DNA from: CAIYZT01 sp947461435
Lineage (GTDB): Bacteria; Pseudomonadota; Alphaproteobacteria; Rhodobacterales; Rhodobacteraceae
Assembly (NCBI GenBank): GCA_965284435.1
Contig: OZ260083.1
Coordinates: forward strand, 248,001-312,000
Reading direction: 5' to 3'
Length of the DNA stretch: 64,000 nt
This document shows positions 9,000-17,472 of this stretch, one piece after another; position 1 is the stretch's first letter, and every line of letters begins with the position of its first letter. The position numbers were made by a program, and so were the translations under genes. The notes beneath the pieces were generated by a model that was not told where the DNA came from, searched no databases, and saw only the letters and a program-made list of their open reading frames with translations.

Positions 9000-9021
9000 G
9001 GGCCGCCCTGAAGGGCGGCCC
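9000..9021 (-). terminator. Intrinsic terminator of the small Gly/Ala-rich gene
   Basis: A 9-bp GC stem (9000-9008 GGGCCGCCC with 9013-9021 GGGCGGCCC) and a 4-base loop. Read on the minus strand it is followed by CATTTTTG. It sits just past the stop of the gene at 9044-9340. Confidence 0.8.
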
Positions 9022-9043
9022 AAAACCAGCGTGCAAGGGGTTC

Positions 9044-9340
9044 CTACTTCTTCATCATGCCCTTCAGAACGCCGATAATCGCCATCAGGGCACCCCCACC
9101 GACCCCGCCTGATGCCAAGGAGGAGACGATTGATGCCACATCCAGCCCGGAGGCCGCCGCCGCTGCGCCGCCCATTCCCGCGCCGCCCAACATGGCCATG
9201 ATCTGGCCGCCCAATCCGCCGCCAACCAGCCCGGCAAGTGAATTGCCCAACACACCCAGATTAAGGTTTTTCAAGACGGCGCCCGCTGCGTTCCCGCCAA
9301 CCGCGCCTGCGATCAATTGAATGATAAGTTCCATAAACAT
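9044..9340 (-). CDS. Small Gly/Ala-rich hydrophobic protein, unknown function
   Basis: A 98-residue protein of strongly biased composition: repeated Gly, Ala, Leu and Met blocks (AGAVGGNAAGAVL, GLVGGGLGGQIMAMLGG, GGVGGGALMAIIG) and a basic end (KGMMKK). Hydrophobicity suggests membrane association, with glycine-zipper-like spacing. A second ATG six bases in (9334) could be the true start. It has its own terminator, and its upstream neighbour smpB ends 128 bp away. Similar small proteins are found as hypotheticals in Rhodobacterales (from memory, not checked). No function is assigned. Confidence 0.7.
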   Translation of the reverse strand: MFMELIIQLIAGAVGGNAAGAVLKNLNLGVLGNSLAGLVGGGLGGQIMAMLGGAGMGGAAAAASGLDVASIVSSLASGGVGGGALMAIIGVLKGMMKK

Positions 9341-9468
9341 GTTCCCTCGCTACCAATGGCACCCCTTTTCAGGATGCTCCAAACAGTTTGCAGGGATTTT
9401 CATGGTATGGACAGGGGAAGTTTGCGCGGTTTTCGGCCGACCGGCAACGCCGCGATCGGTTTGGCAGG

Positions 9469-9954
9469 TCAGCCTTGATGGCCCTGTTTCAGCAAACGGG
9501 CCTTTTGACGATCCCAGTCGCGCTTGGCAGAGGTTTCGCGCTTGTCGGCCAGCTTTTTACCCTTGGCCACCCCGATCTTGACCTTCACGATGCCGCGTTC
9601 GTTGAAATACATTTTTAAAGGCACCAATGTCATGCCTTCGCGCGCAGTGGCATTCCACAGACGCGACAACTCTTTTTTTGACACAAGAAGCTTGCGCTTT
9701 CGGCGCTCTTCATGGCCCCACATTTTCGCTTCGTTATAGGGCGCAATGTAACCATTGATCAGCCAAAGTTCGCCCTGTTCAACGCTGGCATAGCTTTCGC
9801 CAAGGTTCGAACCACCCTTGCGCAGGCTTTTGACTTCGGACCCTTGCAGCATGATGCCAGCCTCAACGTCGGATTCGATGGCATAATCGAATCGCGCGCG
9901 CCGGTTTTCGGCGATGAGTTTGGAGTTGGGGTCGGACTTGGTCACCATGATCAA
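9469..9954 (-). CDS. smpB: SsrA-binding protein SmpB
   Basis: A 161-residue SmpB of the usual length. Hallmarks: ENRRARFDYAIE near the start, GSEVKSLR, the ESYASVEQGELWLINGYIAPY core, and the basic C-terminal tail KGKKLADKRET.AKRDWDR that enters the decoding centre. It binds tmRNA and places it in stalled ribosomes for trans-translation. M1 (9954) or M3 (9948) could start it. The tmRNA gene is not in this window. The upstream neighbour is a DMT transporter ending 33 bp before the start, with dapA before that; dapA near smpB is a common alphaproteobacterial arrangement. Confidence 0.97.
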   Translation of the reverse strand: MIMVTKSDPNSKLIAENRRARFDYAIESDVEAGIMLQGSEVKSLRKGGSNLGESYASVEQGELWLINGYIAPYNEAKMWGHEERRKRKLLVSKKELSRLWNATAREGMTLVPLKMYFNERGIVKVKIGVAKGKKLADKRETSAKRDWDRQKARLLKQGHQG

Positions 9955-9987
9955 GCGGAGATAGGCGAGACGCGCAGCAAAGTCTAG

Positions 9988-10857
9988 CTATGCGCGCCGC
10001 GACTGGCTCAAAAGAACCACTCCGCAGCCCACGATGATCAGGCTGCCAAGGATGGTCGCTGGATCGGGGCGCTCTCCAAAAACGGTGATCCCCAAGCCCA
10101 TGGCGAACAGCAGGCGGCTGTAGCGAAAGGGAGTAACGGCCGAAACCTGGCCCGTGCGCATGGCCTGCGTCAGGGCGCCATATCCAAAAAGCCCAAACAG
10201 CGTTGTTGCGGCAATCTGGGCCCAAGCCAGCCCTGAGGGCCACGCAAGCCCCCCCGAAGAAAGGATCAACAGGCCGCCTGAAGCAGCCAGTACCACAAAT
10301 CCTGCCACCCCCAACCGCGCCATCGACAAGGACGGCGCGGCAGCACGCGTTGCAAGATCGCGCCCGGCAAAACCAAGAAGACCCAGAACCGCCAGCCACG
10401 ACAAAGCATCAAACCCTTCGGCACCGGGCCGGATAATGATCATCACGCCTGCAAATCCTGCGCCGATCAGTGCCCATCGCCAGACCCCCACCTTTTCGCC
10501 AAACAGATAGGCCGCCCCCAACACAACAACCAAAGGCGTGGCTTGCAAAATGGCCGACGCGGTTGAAATCGGTGTCAGCGCCACGGCCAAAGCGTAAAAC
10601 AGCCGACCTGCCACCTCAAACACCGAACGGATGATCATGGTACGGCGGAAAAGATCTGCGGGCACGGGGCTTTGCCCCTGCCAAACCGCCAATGCGGCAA
10701 AGGCGATTGTCCCGGCAATCCCCATGATCAGCATGACTTGCCCAACGGGCACATGCGATGCGGCCGATTTCAAGAAAGCGTCTTCGACGGCGAAGCCGGC
10801 CATCGACGCGATCATCCAAAGCGAACCCGCCAGATTGTGACTGGCGTCGCGTTTCAT
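9988..10857 (-). CDS. DMT-superfamily (EamA) transporter
   Basis: A 289-residue, roughly ten-helix protein with two EamA domains. A short polar N-terminus (MKRDASHNLAGSLW) precedes the first helix. The first repeat ends near FGEKVGVWRWALIGAGFAGV, a typical EamA half-end, and the second near FGERPDPATILGSLIIVGCG. The start at 10857 lies only 3 bp after the dapA stop, so the two are surely cotranscribed. Substrate unknown; the operon position suggests export linked to lysine/diaminopimelate metabolism only by proximity. Confidence 0.88.
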   Translation of the reverse strand: MKRDASHNLAGSLWMIASMAGFAVEDAFLKSAASHVPVGQVMLIMGIAGTIAFAALAVWQGQSPVPADLFRRTMIIRSVFEVAGRLFYALAVALTPISTASAILQATPLVVVLGAAYLFGEKVGVWRWALIGAGFAGVMIIIRPGAEGFDALSWLAVLGLLGFAGRDLATRAAAPSLSMARLGVAGFVVLAASGGLLILSSGGLAWPSGLAWAQIAATTLFGLFGYGALTQAMRTGQVSAVTPFRYSRLLFAMGLGITVFGERPDPATILGSLIIVGCGVVLLSQSRRA

Positions 10858-10860
10858 GCG

Positions 10861-11733
10861 TTACAAAATACCCGCGTGTTGCATGGCGGCCTTGATTTTG
10901 GCCTTGGTCCCATCCGTCAGACCGACCAGCGGCAGACGCACATCTGGCGTGCATTTGCCGAGCAAGGACAGGCCATATTTTGCGCCTACCAATCCCGGTT
11001 CGATAAAGATCGCCTCGTGCAGGGGCATCAGACGATCCTGATAGGCCAGCGCGGCATCATAGTCGCCGCGGAGCGTTGCCTCTTGGAATTCGGCGCAGAG
11101 TTTTGGGGCGACATTGGCCGTCACCGAAATGCAGCCGACGCCGCCATGCGCGTTGAATCCCAATGCCGTCGCATCTTCGCCCGACAATTGAACAAACCCC
11201 GCACCGCAGGTCATTCGCTGCATCGACACGCGCTCGATCTTGCCCGTGGCATCCTTGACACCGATGATGCGTGGCAACTTGGCCAGTGTGCCCATCGTCT
11301 CGGGGGTCATGTCTACGACCGACCGGCCGGGAATATTGTAGATCACGATCGGCAAATTCGAGGCCTCGTGCAGCGCGGTGAAATGCGCGATCAGGCCAGC
11401 TTGGGTTGGCTTGTTGTAATAGGGCGTGACCACAAGTGCCGCATTGGCCCCAACCTTTTCCGCGTGGCGGATCAATTCGATTCCTTCAAGAGTATTGTTC
11501 GATCCGGCCCCGGCAATCACCGGAATCCGGCCTGCGGCAGCGGCAACGACAGCTTGGACCACCTCGCCATGTTCGGCGTGGCTGAGCGTTGGGCTTTCGC
11601 CCGTCGTGCCCACCGGAACAAGGCCGTGACTGCCCATGTCAACATGCCAGTCTACCAGGTGTTTCAAAGTGTCAAAATCCACCGCGCCGTTCTTGAACGG
11701 CGTGATCAGGGCAGGAATGGACCCTTTGAACAT
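10861..11733 (-). CDS. dapA: 4-hydroxy-tetrahydrodipicolinate synthase
   Basis: A 290-residue class I aldolase of standard length. The start at 11733 (MFKGSIPALITPF) has AAGGAG seven bases upstream; the frame stays open further upstream without similarity. Motifs: GTTGESPTL for pyruvate binding, PYYNKPTQAG, YNIPGRS with the catalytic tyrosine region, and GVKDATGKI with the Schiff-base lysine. It condenses pyruvate and aspartate semialdehyde, the first committed step to diaminopimelate and lysine. DapD, a later pathway enzyme, lies separately at 38856-39680. It is divergent from the lytic transglycosylase and followed by an EamA transporter. Confidence 0.96.
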   Translation of the reverse strand: MFKGSIPALITPFKNGAVDFDTLKHLVDWHVDMGSHGLVPVGTTGESPTLSHAEHGEVVQAVVAAAAGRIPVIAGAGSNNTLEGIELIRHAEKVGANAALVVTPYYNKPTQAGLIAHFTALHEASNLPIVIYNIPGRSVVDMTPETMGTLAKLPRIIGVKDATGKIERVSMQRMTCGAGFVQLSGEDATALGFNAHGGVGCISVTANVAPKLCAEFQEATLRGDYDAALAYQDRLMPLHEAIFIEPGLVGAKYGLSLLGKCTPDVRLPLVGLTDGTKAKIKAAMQHAGIL

Positions 11734-11891
11734 GACACGCTCCTTGGTTTGGGCTGGCCGCCCGGTTGAATGCGCGCCCTGATTAGCGGCACTTGGGCAC
11801 TTTGCCAAGTCTGCGCGACAAATTGCACGAAATCGGCCGTTCAGGCACTTGTGAGTTGAGCAAGAGGGGCTATCTACCCCATAAAAAAGGC

Positions 11892-13838
11892 ATGAGCAGA
11901 ACCATGAAAACGATGCGCATCTTGGCCGTTGGCCTGTCCCTTTGGTCTGCGCCTGTGCTGGCCGATCAAACCCAGTCCCTGCAGCAGGCCTTGGCCGCTG
12001 CCGCTGCCGGCGACTGGCCAACAGCGTTGACTGCGGCCCAAGGCGCCGCGCCCGAAGGGGCAGATGTTATCTTGTGGCAATGGCTGCGGGCTTCGGGCGG
12101 AAAACTGGCTGATTACGAATCGTTTCTGGTCCGCCGTCCGGACTGGCCGGGGTTGCCCCTTTTGAAGGAAAAGGGCGAAGTTGCTGTTGCGCGTTCGACG
12201 GATCCTGCCCGCATCATCGCCTATTTCGGTGACGATGCGCCCCGTTCAGGTGTTGGGGCCGTTGCCTATGTTCGCGCCTTGGATACGCTGGGCCGCACGC
12301 CCGAAGCCGAGGACGCGGCGCTGCAAGCTTGGGCCACGTTGAAATTCACCGCCGAAGACGAAGCGGCTTTGTTGGCGCTGCATGGGCCTGCGCTCGAAGT
12401 CGTTCACGAACTGCGTCTTGATCGGCTTTTATGGGACGGAGAGCGCGTGGCCGAGGCGGAACGCATGCTGCCGCTCGTCTCGGCGGGGTGGCAGGCGCTT
12501 GCGCGGGCGCGGCTGGCGCTGCGCGCCAACGAAGACGGGGTGACCACCCTGATCGCCGCCGTGCCCGCGGCCCTGAAAGATGATTCTGGGCTGGCCTATG
12601 AACGGTTCTTGTACCGGATGCGTGCAGATGATTATCCCGCCGCCGCCGAGTTGATCGTGGAACGCTCGGACTCTGCGGCCCGGCTGGGAGATCCCGGCGC
12701 CTGGTCTGACCGCCGCGCGCTGCTTGCGCGATGGTTGATGCGCAATGGTCAGGAGAAGACCGCGTACCGCGTCGCTGCCAGCCACCGCATGACACAAGGT
12801 GATCAGTATACCGATCTGGAGTTTCTGGCTGGCTTCATTGCCTTGCGAAAATTGGGCGATCCGGACCTCGCCCTGCAGCATTTTGACCATCTGAAATCCA
12901 GTGTCGGCACCCCGATCAGTCTTGCGCGAGCTGACTATTGGACAGGGCGCGCCCTGGAGGCAAAAGGAGATTCCGGCGCGGCACGTGCGGCCTATACCTC
13001 TGCCGCGCAGTACCAAACCGCGTATTACGGGCTTTTGGCGGCCGAAAAATTGGGGCTGTCGCTTGATTCGGGGCTGATTTCCAATGCGCCGCCCAATGGC
13101 GATTGGCGGGCCGAACCCTGGGCAAAGTCGTCAGTTCTGGCTGCGGCCCGGCAGATGTCTGCTGCGGGAGAGCGCACGATGGCCAAGCGGTTCTTCTTGC
13201 ATCTGGGCGAAAGTTTGGACAACCGGCAAATGGCGCTTTTGGCGGAAGCTGCCTTTGACATTGGTGAGCCGCATATCGCCGTTCTGGTGGCGAAGGCCGC
13301 CGCTGAGCGGGGATTGATCCTGCCGCGCCCCTATTTTCCCTTGCCGGAACTTGTGCCAGACAACCTGCCCGTCAGCCGGGCGTTGGCGCTGTCCATCTCG
13401 CGCCGGGAATCGGAGTTTGACACTCGCGCGCGTTCGCCTGCCGGGGCACAAGGATTGATGCAGCTGATGCCGGGCACCGCCGAGGCGACGGCGAAAAATC
13501 TGGGTCTGCAATATCAAGAAGGCTGGTTGACGGCTGATCCGGCTTACAACGTCACGCTTGGGTCGGCGCACCTGCGGGAATTGGTTGATGAATTTGGCCC
13601 GTCCATCGCGTTGATCGCGGCGGGATACAACGCCGGCCCAAGGCGACCGCGCGAATGGGTTGCGTCTTTTGGCGATATCCGCACGGGCGCCGATCCGGTC
13701 GACTGGGTGGAAAGCATCCCCTTTGCGGAAACCCGCACCTATGTGATGCGCGTTACCGAAGGTGTGGTGATCTACCGCGCCAAGTTAAAGGGTCAGGCTG
13801 GTCCTGTGCGGATCACTTCGGAATTGACCGGGAACTGA
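11892..13838 (+). CDS. Soluble lytic murein transglycosylase (Slt70-like)
   Basis: A protein of about 648 residues with a Sec signal (MKTMRILAVGLSLWSAPVLA). Start choice is between ATGs at 11892 and 11904; neither has a strong ribosome site. A long alpha-helical region resembling the Slt superhelical U/L domains precedes a C-terminal LT domain: ALSISRRESEFDTRARSPAGA with the catalytic Glu, GLMQLMPGTA, and AAGYNAGPRRPREW. It cleaves peptidoglycan between MurNAc and GlcNAc in the periplasm, forming 1,6-anhydro ends during wall turnover. It faces dapA divergently and meets a DMT transporter gene convergently 10 bp after its stop. Confidence 0.93.
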   Translation: MSRTMKTMRILAVGLSLWSAPVLADQTQSLQQALAAAAAGDWPTALTAAQGAAPEGADVILWQWLRASGGKLADYESFLVRRPDWPGLPLLKEKGEVAVARSTDPARIIAYFGDDAPRSGVGAVAYVRALDTLGRTPEAEDAALQAWATLKFTAEDEAALLALHGPALEVVHELRLDRLLWDGERVAEAERMLPLVSAGWQALARARLALRANEDGVTTLIAAVPAALKDDSGLAYERFLYRMRADDYPAAAELIVERSDSAARLGDPGAWSDRRALLARWLMRNGQEKTAYRVAASHRMTQGDQYTDLEFLAGFIALRKLGDPDLALQHFDHLKSSVGTPISLARADYWTGRALEAKGDSGAARAAYTSAAQYQTAYYGLLAAEKLGLSLDSGLISNAPPNGDWRAEPWAKSSVLAAARQMSAAGERTMAKRFFLHLGESLDNRQMALLAEAAFDIGEPHIAVLVAKAAAERGLILPRPYFPLPELVPDNLPVSRALALSISRRESEFDTRARSPAGAQGLMQLMPGTAEATAKNLGLQYQEGWLTADPAYNVTLGSAHLRELVDEFGPSIALIAAGYNAGPRRPREWVASFGDIRTGADPVDWVESIPFAETRTYVMRVTEGVVIYRAKLKGQAGPVRITSELTGN

Positions 13839-13848
13839 AAGTGGCCGC

Positions 13849-14748
13849 CTAAGGCAGTGAGGTGCGGGCGGCCCGCGCCTTGACCTGTTGGCGCCACAAG
13901 GTGAACAACCCTGCCGCCACCACAAGACCCCCGCCAATTACCACGTTGATGCGCAAGACCTCGCCAAAAAGGAACAGCCCGATCCCGGAAACCACCACCA
14001 ACTGAAGATATGCAAAGGGCTGCACGGCCGATGCTTCGGCGGCTTCATAAGATTTGATAAGGCACCAATGCCCCGCCGCGGCCGAGCAGCACAGCACCGC
14101 CATCCAGGCCCAGTCTGGCGCGCTCATCGGTTCCCAGTACCAAAGGCCGATACAGGTCGTGGCAATCGCGCCTACAGTGCCTGTCCAGAAGAAACTGACC
14201 GACGCGGCATCTGCCCGCGCGACGTACCGGGTCAAAAGCGAATAGACCGCAAAAAGCAAAGCCGCCGAAAATGGCACAAGCGCCCAGATCGAAAACACGG
14301 CTGACCCCGGCTGCAAAATGATCAGGACCCCGACAAAGCCAACGGCAATCGCCGTCCAGCGCCGCCAACCCACGGTTTCCCCCAAGATTGGCCCGGAAAG
14401 AGCGGCAACCAACAACGGATAGGCGCTGAACATCGCATGGGTTTCGATCAACCCAAGGCGTACAAAAGCAACAAAAATCAAGCAGACCTCGGCCACCAAC
14501 AGCAATCCACGCAGCAATTGCAGCCCCGGATAGGCGGAGCGTACTGCAGCGCGCAGACCACCGGGCGCGCGCGCAGCCAAAACCGTGACAAAGACCGCGA
14601 AGAACCAAAACCGGATCATCACGATCATCAAGACGTTGTAATCCGCCGACAGATGCCGCGAGATTCCATCCTGGGCCGCAAAAATCACGGCCGAGGCGCA
14701 CATGAACGCAATGCCGCGGCGGGTGTCTTGTTCAGCCAAGTGCGACAT
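13849..14748 (-). CDS. DMT-superfamily (EamA) transporter, downstream member of tandem pair
   Basis: A 299-residue EamA protein with two five-helix repeats. It resembles its upstream neighbour in order and wording: both open with a short polar leader, then RGI...A...FAAQDGISRHLSADYNVLMIVMIRFW here and FAVQDGFSRYLADTYNTLMVVTIRYW there. The start at 14748 lies inside the end of that gene (17-base overlap), with AAAAAGGA upstream. The pair looks like a tandem duplication. The role may be export of a metabolite; substrate unknown. Confidence 0.88.
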   Translation of the reverse strand: MSHLAEQDTRRGIAFMCASAVIFAAQDGISRHLSADYNVLMIVMIRFWFFAVFVTVLAARAPGGLRAAVRSAYPGLQLLRGLLLVAEVCLIFVAFVRLGLIETHAMFSAYPLLVAALSGPILGETVGWRRWTAIAVGFVGVLIILQPGSAVFSIWALVPFSAALLFAVYSLLTRYVARADAASVSFFWTGTVGAIATTCIGLWYWEPMSAPDWAWMAVLCCSAAAGHWCLIKSYEAAEASAVQPFAYLQLVVVSGIGLFLFGEVLRINVVIGGGLVVAAGLFTLWRQQVKARAARTSLP

Positions 14749-15604
14749 CCTTTTTCCGGTCCAACGTCAGCGCGTAAAGGCCAGCCCCTACGACAACAGC
14801 CGCGCCAAGGGCAACCTGAGGATCCAGAGTTTCACCAAAGATCAACAGGCCGATGATTGAGACAAAGACGATCTGTAGATAGGCAAAGGGCTGCACCACC
14901 GAGGCTTCGGCTGTCTGATAGGTCTTTTGCAAGCTCCAGTTCGACAAGATTGCGACACCGGTATAGGCCGCAAAGGCCGGAAGGTCGGCGGGATCGATGC
15001 TTTGCATATGGGGCAGGCCGACCATCGTCATCAAGACACCGCCAATGACCGCTGGCCAGAAAAACGCCGGAAAGTTCGCTTCGCCCTTGGTGGTCAGACG
15101 GGTGAGAACGGAATAAAGCGCAAACAACACCGCCGAGACCATGGGCACCAGCGCCGTCCACGAAAAAACGCCAACACCCGGGCGCAAGATGATGACCACA
15201 CCCAGCATGCCAAGCCCAACCGCGGCCCAGCGCCGCCACGAAATGACTTCCCCCAGAATTGGACCGGACATCGCCACGATCAAAAGGGGACAGATGGCAA
15301 AGACGGCATGGCTTTCGATCAGGCCGATCAGGGTATAGCCCTTTACGATAATGCAGATTTCCGCCACCAGCAGAACCGCGCGAAGGATATGGGCCGGCAA
15401 GCGCGACGAGGTGACCGACGCGCGAAACCCCTCGGGTCGGCGGGCCGCCCAAACGATGACAAAGGCCGAGAAAACCCAATACCGGATCGTGACCACCATC
15501 AAGGTGTTGTACGTGTCGGCAAGATAGCGGGAAAACCCATCTTGAACCGCAAAAAGCGCCACTGTTCCGATCATCAACACAATGCCGCGTTGGGTTTGGG
15601 TCAT
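14732..15604 (-). CDS. DMT-superfamily (EamA) transporter, upstream member of tandem pair
   Basis: A protein of 290 residues from the ATG at 15604, which overlaps the mnmD stop codon as ATGA; an ATG three codons upstream is possible. Two EamA repeats with GEVISWRRWAAVGLGMLGVVIILRPG at the centre, closely matching GETVGWRRWTAIAVGFVGVLIILQPG in the next gene. Translational coupling to mnmD is likely. Substrate is unknown; pairs of such transporters may work as homologues with different specificity or as a heterodimer. Confidence 0.88.
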   Translation of the reverse strand: MTQTQRGIVLMIGTVALFAVQDGFSRYLADTYNTLMVVTIRYWVFSAFVIVWAARRPEGFRASVTSSRLPAHILRAVLLVAEICIIVKGYTLIGLIESHAVFAICPLLIVAMSGPILGEVISWRRWAAVGLGMLGVVIILRPGVGVFSWTALVPMVSAVLFALYSVLTRLTTKGEANFPAFFWPAVIGGVLMTMVGLPHMQSIDPADLPAFAAYTGVAILSNWSLQKTYQTAEASVVQPFAYLQIVFVSIIGLLIFGETLDPQVALGAAVVVGAGLYALTLDRKKDVALG

Positions 15605-16269
15605 GACAGGCATCCTACGCTCATGTGACGTTTGCGGCCGTGTCCGGGGCGCCGCTGCACCTCAAATCCAGCGGCGGACAGCGCGCGGCGAACATGCCCT
15701 GCGGCGGTATAGGTGGCAAAGGTGCCCTGCGGAAGGGTATGTCGGGCCACCTCGGCCATCATGCCATCAGACCACAATTCGGGGTTTTTGGCGGGGGAAA
15801 ATCCGTCCAGAAACCACGCATCTGCGCGGCCATCCCATGGGGGCAAGGTGACCCGCGCATCGCCGATCACAACCTGAACCTGCACTGGACCCAGGGTAAA
15901 CCGTGTCTCACCCTTCGACCAAGCCTGCAAAAACGGGCTGGCCACGGCAAGCGCAGACGGGAAATGGTCAAGTGCCCGGGCGATTTGCAGGGCCGTCAGG
16001 GGGAAGGCCTCAAAACTGGTGTAGTGGATGGGTCCGGGCATGGTTTCAGCAGCGATATAGGTGGCCAGAAGGTTCAAACCCGTGCCAAACCCCAGTTCAG
16101 CGATGTGGAATCCCGGGCGCAGACGGGCGGGCAGATCATTACCTGCCAGAAACACATGGCGCGTTTCAGCAAGCCCGTCGTTCAAACTGAAATAGGGGTC
16201 GTCAAATCGATCAGAGACAGGAATAACCCCATCTTTCCAAGTGATCCCGCCCTGTTCGATACCCGACAT
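15601..16269 (-). CDS. mnmD: tRNA wobble-uridine methyltransferase MnmD (MnmC1-like, stand-alone)
   Basis: A 222-residue protein starting at 16269 (MSGIEQGGITWKDGVIPVS). It matches the N-terminal half of MnmC: RFDDPYFSLNDGLAETRHVFLAGNDL, then IAELGFGTGLNLLAT as the SAM-binding GxGxG loop, and DAWFLDGFSPAKNPELWS. It methylates aminomethyl-uridine at tRNA position 34 to give mnm5(s2)U. In enterobacteria this domain is fused to an FAD oxidase; here the FAD protein is a separate, divergent gene starting 46 bp away. Downstream is the EamA pair, coupled by an ATGA overlap. Confidence 0.92.
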   Translation of the reverse strand: MSGIEQGGITWKDGVIPVSDRFDDPYFSLNDGLAETRHVFLAGNDLPARLRPGFHIAELGFGTGLNLLATYIAAETMPGPIHYTSFEAFPLTALQIARALDHFPSALAVASPFLQAWSKGETRFTLGPVQVQVVIGDARVTLPPWDGRADAWFLDGFSPAKNPELWSDGMMAEVARHTLPQGTFATYTAAGHVRRALSAAGFEVQRRPGHGRKRHMSVGCLS

Positions 16270-16315
16270 TTGTAATAGTCCTTTATCGCGCGGACCATGG
16301 GGAAGGCGGGCGGAA

Positions 16316-17392
16316 TTGACAAGGCCACATAGTGGAAAAGCCGACATCACTGTTCGCGGCGGAGGCATCTTTGGCCTGTCAGCAGCCTGGGCCTTGGTGC
16401 GCCGCGGAGCCAAAGTGAAGGTGATAGAAACCCGGCATCTGGGCGCGGGGGCCTCCGGCGGGATTGTGGGGGCGCTGACACCGCATGTGCCAGAGGCGTG
16501 GAACGAAAAGAAAGCGTTTCAGCTGGAGTCATTGTTGTTGGCACCAGAATGGTGGGCGCGGGTCGGTAAAGTCGCCCAGTGTGCGACGGGCTATGCACCG
16601 ATCGGCCGGCTTCAAGCGCTTGACGACCCGGCCGCCGTGGCCTTGGCGCAGGCCCGATCCGCAGGGGCAAGGGCGCTTTGGCAGGGCCGAGCGGAATGGT
16701 CCGTTGTGCCAAGTACCGGTGCACCTTGGGAACCGCTGAGCGCAACAGGCCACCTTGTTCATGACACGTTATCGGCGCGCATCACCCCCCGTCTTGCCTT
16801 GGATGCCTTGGCATCCGCCTTACGTGCGCTGGGCGCGCAAATCATTCTGGGCGAGGGCGAGGATCAAGGCCTTGTTGTTTGGGCCAACGGCACAGACGGA
16901 CTGGAAGCCCTGTCGGCGGATAAACAGCGCGACGTTGGCGGTGCGGTCAAAGGCCAAGCAGCCCTTTTGGCCTTTCAGGCTGACGGCCTGCCGCAAATCT
17001 ATGCCGATGGTCTGCACATCGTTCCGCATGGTGCCGGTCTTGTGGCCATTGGGTCGACAAGTGAGCATAGTTGGTCTGACCCCAGCAGCACCGATGCCCT
17101 GCTGGACGCGCTGATCGCCCGGGCCCGGGCCGCCCTGCCCGCGCTGCACGATGCGCCCGTCGTGGAACGCTGGGCGGGCCTGCGCCCCCGGGCCGCCAGC
17201 CGCGCCCCCGTGGCCGGAGCGTGGCCGGATCGCCCGGATCACTTCATTCTGAACGGAGGATTCAAGATCGGCTTTGGCATGGCCCCGCTTCTGGCCGAGC
17301 GGATGGCAGATCTGATTCTGACAGGTCAAGCAAGTCTGCCCACGTTATTTTCGCCCGAGCAGGCACTGGCCAAGGCGAAAACGCGCCCTTAG
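16316..17392 (+). CDS. FAD-dependent oxidoreductase resembling the MnmC C-terminal (MnmC2) domain
   Basis: From a TTG at 16316, preceded by GGAAGGCGGGCGG, the protein has 358 residues; an ATG at 16241 would overlap mnmD, so TTG is preferred but uncertain. The Rossmann motif GGGIFGLSAAWAL lies at the N-terminus, followed by the DAO-family pattern TRHLGAGASGGIVGALTPHVPE. The C-terminus has WAGLRPRAASRAPVAG and NGGFKIGFGMAPLLAE, typical of DAO proteins. MnmC2 oxidatively removes the carboxymethyl group of cmnm5U34, making the substrate for MnmD. The divergent placement next to mnmD is the main support for this role; a glycine-oxidase-like enzyme is the alternative. Confidence 0.78.
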   Translation: MTRPHSGKADITVRGGGIFGLSAAWALVRRGAKVKVIETRHLGAGASGGIVGALTPHVPEAWNEKKAFQLESLLLAPEWWARVGKVAQCATGYAPIGRLQALDDPAAVALAQARSAGARALWQGRAEWSVVPSTGAPWEPLSATGHLVHDTLSARITPRLALDALASALRALGAQIILGEGEDQGLVVWANGTDGLEALSADKQRDVGGAVKGQAALLAFQADGLPQIYADGLHIVPHGAGLVAIGSTSEHSWSDPSSTDALLDALIARARAALPALHDAPVVERWAGLRPRAASRAPVAGAWPDRPDHFILNGGFKIGFGMAPLLAERMADLILTGQASLPTLFSPEQALAKAKTRP

Positions 17393-17472
17393 GTCTAAAC
17401 CGGACATTCCCCTCCGCGCAGGTGGACTTCATAAGACCATTCCCGAAATGGCATGCCCCCTGTCGTCTGATT

